NCBI GenBank assembly: GCA_036396795.1
Contig: DASWKF010000064.1
Coordinates: 1-8,543, forward strand
From: JAHEEM01 sp036396795
Lineage (GTDB): Bacteria; Pseudomonadota; Gammaproteobacteria; Steroidobacterales; Rariloculaceae
DNA: 8,543 bases
Reading direction: 5' to 3'
The first letter of the stretch is position 1, and every line of letters begins with the position of its first letter. Positions 7,265 through 8,543 of the stretch are shown here, piece by piece. Below the pieces are notes generated by a model, which was not told where the DNA came from, searched no databases, and worked only from the letters and a program-made list of their open reading frames with translations. A program made the translations under genes and the position numbers.

Positions 7265-8543
7265 CGTCCGTCGCGGGGCCGTTGGGGCGGAGTGCCCAGC
7301 CGCCAGAAGATCTCGGGCTCGATCGCGAGCTCGTAGTCGCCGCCGGACGCGGCCCACGCTTCCGCAATGCGCCGTTCCACCGCCTCGACGCGCGCCTCGA
7401 CGAGCTCAGGATCCTCGAGGTCGGCCAGATAGGATAGGCGCAGCACAGCCGGACCCTTCCGGAGCTCGGCGAGCAACAGATCGATTCTCGGTTCCCACTG
7501 CGGCCGCAAGCCCGGCTCGCCCGGCGCGAATACCGGATCCGAGATGTCGAGCCCGATGACGCGATGTATGGACGCGCCGAAATTGAGCCGTAGTGTCTTG
7601 CCGCGCGTCGCGCGTTCGATGCGGACCGTCTGAGTCGACGCGCGGAATCCCGTCGGCAGCGTCCGATCATCGAGCTTCAGCACGAAATTGCTGCCTCTAC
7701 TCTCGTTCGGCACGATCGCACACGTGATGTGGAAACGGCCGTGCGCATCGGTCGTCGCCGCCAGTCCCGTCACCGTGACGAGCCGAATGCCGGCCAGGCC
7801 CAGCTCTCGGGAGTCCTGCATTCCGTTCCGATTCGCGTCGTCGTACACCTTGCCCATGACGTCCGTGCAGTCGAAGTCCGGATCCGGCACGAGCCGAACC
7901 GTCGCCGTCGCCTCGCTCGATAGAGCGCTTCCCGTTAGGCTTTCGAGGACCTGCGCGCGATTCACGAAGTCGCCCTCGCTGACACCGGCACCGACCGCGA
8001 GCAGCAGCTCGAGCGTATGACGGCCCGCGCCCGAGATGCCCAGGCCGCTCCAGATGAGCTCGCGATCGGTCAGGACAGGCTCCGTGGGCTCGCCGTCGAG
8101 CCGGGCCGAGCCTTCGATATAGCGGAAGCCGGGCGGAAACCGGTCGACGATGCTCACGTCCGAGAGATCGAATCCAATGTCGTTCGTGACGGTGATTCGG
8201 TAGGGCACGAGCTGGCCGCGCGTCACGCTGAGCAGCGGCGTCGTCTTCGTGATCGACACGGAATCGGCGAGCTCTGGATCCAGCGGAATATGGTTGTTGA
8301 AGATCTGACCCGACCCGGGCGGCTGGCTGTCGTCGACAGTGAGCAGCAAGTGATACACCGTGCCCCCGCTGCGCGCCGCGACCGAAGCCGCCGGCGCGAG
8401 CTCCGAAAGCTGCACTTCGCAGTACCCGGGCGTCCCGGGGATCGCGTCGTCGGGCCCGCCGAGACAGCCTGGCACCGAGAACGGCACCGTTGAGCCGTCC
8501 GATGCCGGCGGAATGATCTCGGACACGCCGTCGACGAACGCCG
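7249..8543 (-). CDS. DUF11 and SdrD-B-like domain surface protein, C-terminal part (5' end outside window)
   Basis: The frame is open to the right edge (in-frame AFVDG precedes the GTG at 8526), so this is the C-terminal part of a larger, probably secreted, protein. Counting residues from 8526: about 88-212 is a DUF11 repeat (SITKTTPLLSVTRGQLVPYR start, then DRFPPGFRYIEGSARLDG and the DFVNRAQV end). About 220-317 is a SdrD-B/Cna-B-like domain, with GKVYDDANRNGMQDSRELG as a calcium-loop-like motif and then TDAHGRFHI. About 325-410 is a C-terminal segment (FAPGEPGLRPQWEPRIDLLL, then LRLSYLADLEDPELVEAR) that resembles a degenerate OmpA-like beta-alpha fold. Such domains form rods on the cell surface in adhesin-like proteins. 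No cell-wall sorting signal is present. The gene overlaps the outer-membrane barrel gene by 4 bases, suggesting that the barrel protein anchors or exports it. The function is inferred from domains; no substrate is known. Confidence 0.8.
   Translation of the reverse strand, partial: AFVDGVSEIIPPASDGSTVPFSVPGCLGGPDDAIPGTPGYCEVQLSELAPAASVAARSGGTVYHLLLTVDDSQPPGSGQIFNNHIPLDPELADSVSITKTTPLLSVTRGQLVPYRITVTNDIGFDLSDVSIVDRFPPGFRYIEGSARLDGEPTEPVLTDRELIWSGLGISGAGRHTLELLLAVGAGVSEGDFVNRAQVLESLTGSALSSEATATVRLVPDPDFDCTDVMGKVYDDANRNGMQDSRELGLAGIRLVTVTGLAATTDAHGRFHITCAIVPNESRGSNFVLKLDDRTLPTGFRASTQTVRIERATRGKTLRLNFGASIHRVIGLDISDPVFAPGEPGLRPQWEPRIDLLLAELRKGPAVLRLSYLADLEDPELVEARVEAVERRIAEAWAASGGDYELAIEPEIFWRLGTPPQRPRDGRSEER

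Noticed and set aside
2189..7336. Long plus-strand open frames (2189-3373, 3473-4615, 4622-5581, 5744-7336) opposite the barrel gene
   Set aside because: They are antisense shadows of a GC-rich gene. Their translations are Arg/Ala/Val/Glu-rich without domain motifs or signal sequences, whereas the minus strand gives one continuous protein with clear domains.
7253..7357. N-terminal extension of the barrel protein from ATG 7357
   Set aside because: The extra 35 residues are Arg-rich, lie within the upstream gene, and would bury the signal peptide. ATG 7252 has a strong ribosome-binding site and an ATGA overlap.

Overview
The window looks like GC-rich chromosomal DNA from a Gram-negative bacterium. 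The evidence is signal peptides, a large outer-membrane beta-barrel protein, OmpA-type peptidoglycan-binding domains and strong Shine-Dalgarno sites. The secreted hypothetical family and the DUF11/OmpA gene pair suggest a Proteobacterium, perhaps a gammaproteobacterium, but that is inference. All recognisable genes are on the minus strand, so transcription runs from right to left.

Right and centre (2084-8543): a two-gene translationally coupled operon. The upstream gene is cut by the right edge. It encodes the C-terminal part of a secreted modular surface protein: a DUF11 repeat, a SdrD-B/Cna-B-like domain with a calcium-loop-like motif, and a C-terminal segment that resembles a decayed OmpA-like fold. 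Its stop overlaps the ATG of the next gene in an ATGA. That next gene encodes a protein of 1722 residues: signal peptide, three tandem OmpA-like domains, a beta-rich region, an acidic linker, an Ig-like domain and a C-terminal outer-membrane barrel of about 900 residues. A plausible reading is that the large protein anchors in the outer membrane and grips peptidoglycan, while its coupled partner is displayed at or passed to the surface. This is inferred from architecture and was not demonstrated.

Left (1-2083): a decayed accessory region. A small secreted-protein gene (host part 1356-1914) has lost its 3' end to an insertion sequence. That element is about 1.1 kb, has one DDE transposase gene and near-perfect terminal inverted repeats (243-260 and 1338-1355), and may still be intact. 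Beyond it, at 1-241, is the 3' part of an unrelated IS110-family transposase whose reading frame stops being recognisable exactly at the element's end. Neither neighbour continues on the other side of the element, so a deletion or rearrangement, not a simple insertion, formed this junction.

The only sizeable noncoding gap is 1915-2083, which holds a weak candidate promoter and a small hairpin. No RNA genes or CRISPR arrays were seen.
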